A DNA stretch of 5,841 nucleotides from positions 1 to 5,841 of the forward strand of contig DASCMO010000009.1 in assembly GCA_036010965.1 (NCBI GenBank). Direction: 5' to 3'. The first letter of the stretch is position 1. Every line of letters begins with the position of its first letter. Source of the stretch: GCA-2686265 sp036010965 (GTDB taxonomy: Bacteria; Planctomycetota; UBA1135; GCA-002686595). Under the pieces are notes generated by a model that was not told the DNA's origin, searched no databases, and saw only the letters and a list, made by a program, of their open reading frames with translations. The translations under genes and the position numbers were made by a program. Below, in pieces: positions 5,578-5,841 of this stretch.

Positions 5578-5841
5578 GTCCGGCAGGTTCGCCATCACGG
5601 ACAGGTTCACCATCACGGACAGGTTCGCCATCACGGACAGGTTCGCCATCACGGACAGGGCGTGAGCAGCAAGCCGTCCGAAAGGTTGAATCCTGCCCCC
5701 GCCGCCGTGGTGTGTGCGGATGACGCTGCCGTCAGCTCCCGAGAACACGCGCGCGAGCCCCTCGCGCGTACCGGAGCTGGGGAAGCCGCCGACCGCGAGG
5801 TCGGCGTGTCCGTCGAGGTCGATGTCCCCCACCCCCGCGAC
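5575..5841 (-). CDS. FG-GAP/VCBS repeat protein, C-terminal part only (runs off the right edge)
   Basis: Only the last 88 residues are visible; the start lies beyond the window. The fragment opens with VAGVGDIDLDGHADLAVGG, in which D6, D8, D10, G11 and D14 form the DxDxDGxxD calcium loop of FG-GAP (integrin alpha-like beta-propeller) repeats. The segment that follows, ARVFSGADGSVIRTHHG (about 30-46), is the inter-repeat sequence seen in many large planctomycete-type surface proteins. Such proteins are usually exported and bind calcium; a role in adhesion or at the cell surface is inference. After residue 49 the match fades: FGRLAAHAL (54-62) may be a remnant of the next repeat's first strand, and the expected second calcium loop is missing. 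The protein then ends in four hexapeptides, SVMANL (63-86, one copy SVMVNL), and PD. The end therefore looks truncated or rearranged. Identity of the visible domain is fairly sure; whether the gene is intact cannot be judged. Confidence 0.75.
   Translation of the reverse strand, partial: VAGVGDIDLDGHADLAVGGFPSSGTREGLARVFSGADGSVIRTHHGGGGRIQPFGRLAAHALSVMANLSVMANLSVMVNLSVMANLPD
5584..5659. repeat. 18-bp tandem repeat, four copies plus a 4-base partial
   Basis: The plus-strand unit caggttcgccatcacgga is repeated head to tail at 5584-5601, 5602-5619, 5620-5637 and 5638-5655, followed by cagg (5656-5659). Copies 1, 3 and 4 are identical. Copy 2 differs by one base (G to A at 5609), changing Ala to Val in the minus-strand product. 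The unit is a multiple of three, so gain or loss of copies keeps the frame. It encodes the SVMANL hexapeptides at the end of the FG-GAP protein. Confidence 0.95.

Noticed and set aside
5584..5659. A CRISPR-like array.
   Set aside because: The copies are directly adjacent with no spacers and the unit is only 18 bp, so this is a tandem minisatellite.
4370..5665. A plus-strand open frame of about 430 codons in recJ that reads through the tandem repeat as ITDRF(A/T) units.
   Set aside because: It is out of frame with RecJ and has Arg/Pro/Gly-rich shadow composition. The repeat being open in this frame follows from its 18-bp period.
206..5841. A defence, secretion or biosynthetic system linking these genes.
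   Set aside because: hisN, selA and recJ are common housekeeping genes, each in its own orientation with its own start signals. No nuclease-effector pairs, toxin-antitoxin genes, transporters or tailoring enzymes are present.

Overview
The window is high-GC bacterial chromosome holding five complete protein genes and one gene cut by the right edge. I see no tRNA, rRNA, CRISPR array or insertion sequence. The organism cannot be named from this sequence. The GC-rich codon third positions, the small exported proteins and the FG-GAP/VCBS surface-protein fragment with a 'VFSGADGSV'-type segment suggest an environmental Planctomycetota or a similar high-GC lineage (Myxococcota, Krumholzibacteriota). 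That placement is inference. A complete SelA shows that the organism probably encodes selenoproteins.

Layout, left to right. At 1-205 there is a likely intrinsic terminator (32-64) and an untranslated leader. At 206-685 (+) lies a small predicted lipoprotein of unknown function with an EF-hand-like calcium loop. At 746-1273 (+) lies a second small secreted protein of unknown function. At 1378-2175 (+) is a HisN-type inositol-monophosphatase-family phosphatase. Convergent to it, at 2212-3627 (-), is selA (L-seryl-tRNA(Sec) selenium transferase). Divergent from selA, at 3771-5528 (+), is recJ (single-strand-specific 5'-3' DNA exonuclease). Convergent to recJ, from 5575 to beyond the right edge (-), is the C-terminal part of an FG-GAP repeat protein ending in a four-copy 18-bp tandem repeat.

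The three recognised housekeeping genes do not form a pathway: hisN belongs to histidine biosynthesis, selA to selenocysteine synthesis and recJ to DNA repair. Each looks like its own transcription unit. The two exported proteins are adjacent, codirectional and possibly cotranscribed.

I did not find a convincing undescribed system. The best leads are regulatory and structural. Both hisN and recJ have a TANNNT -10-like hexamer exactly 6 nt before the ATG, which suggests leaderless mRNAs, while the other three starts carry Shine-Dalgarno-like sequences. An imperfect inverted repeat between recJ and the FG-GAP gene has the two opposing stop codons at its outer ends. The FG-GAP gene ends in an in-frame minisatellite.
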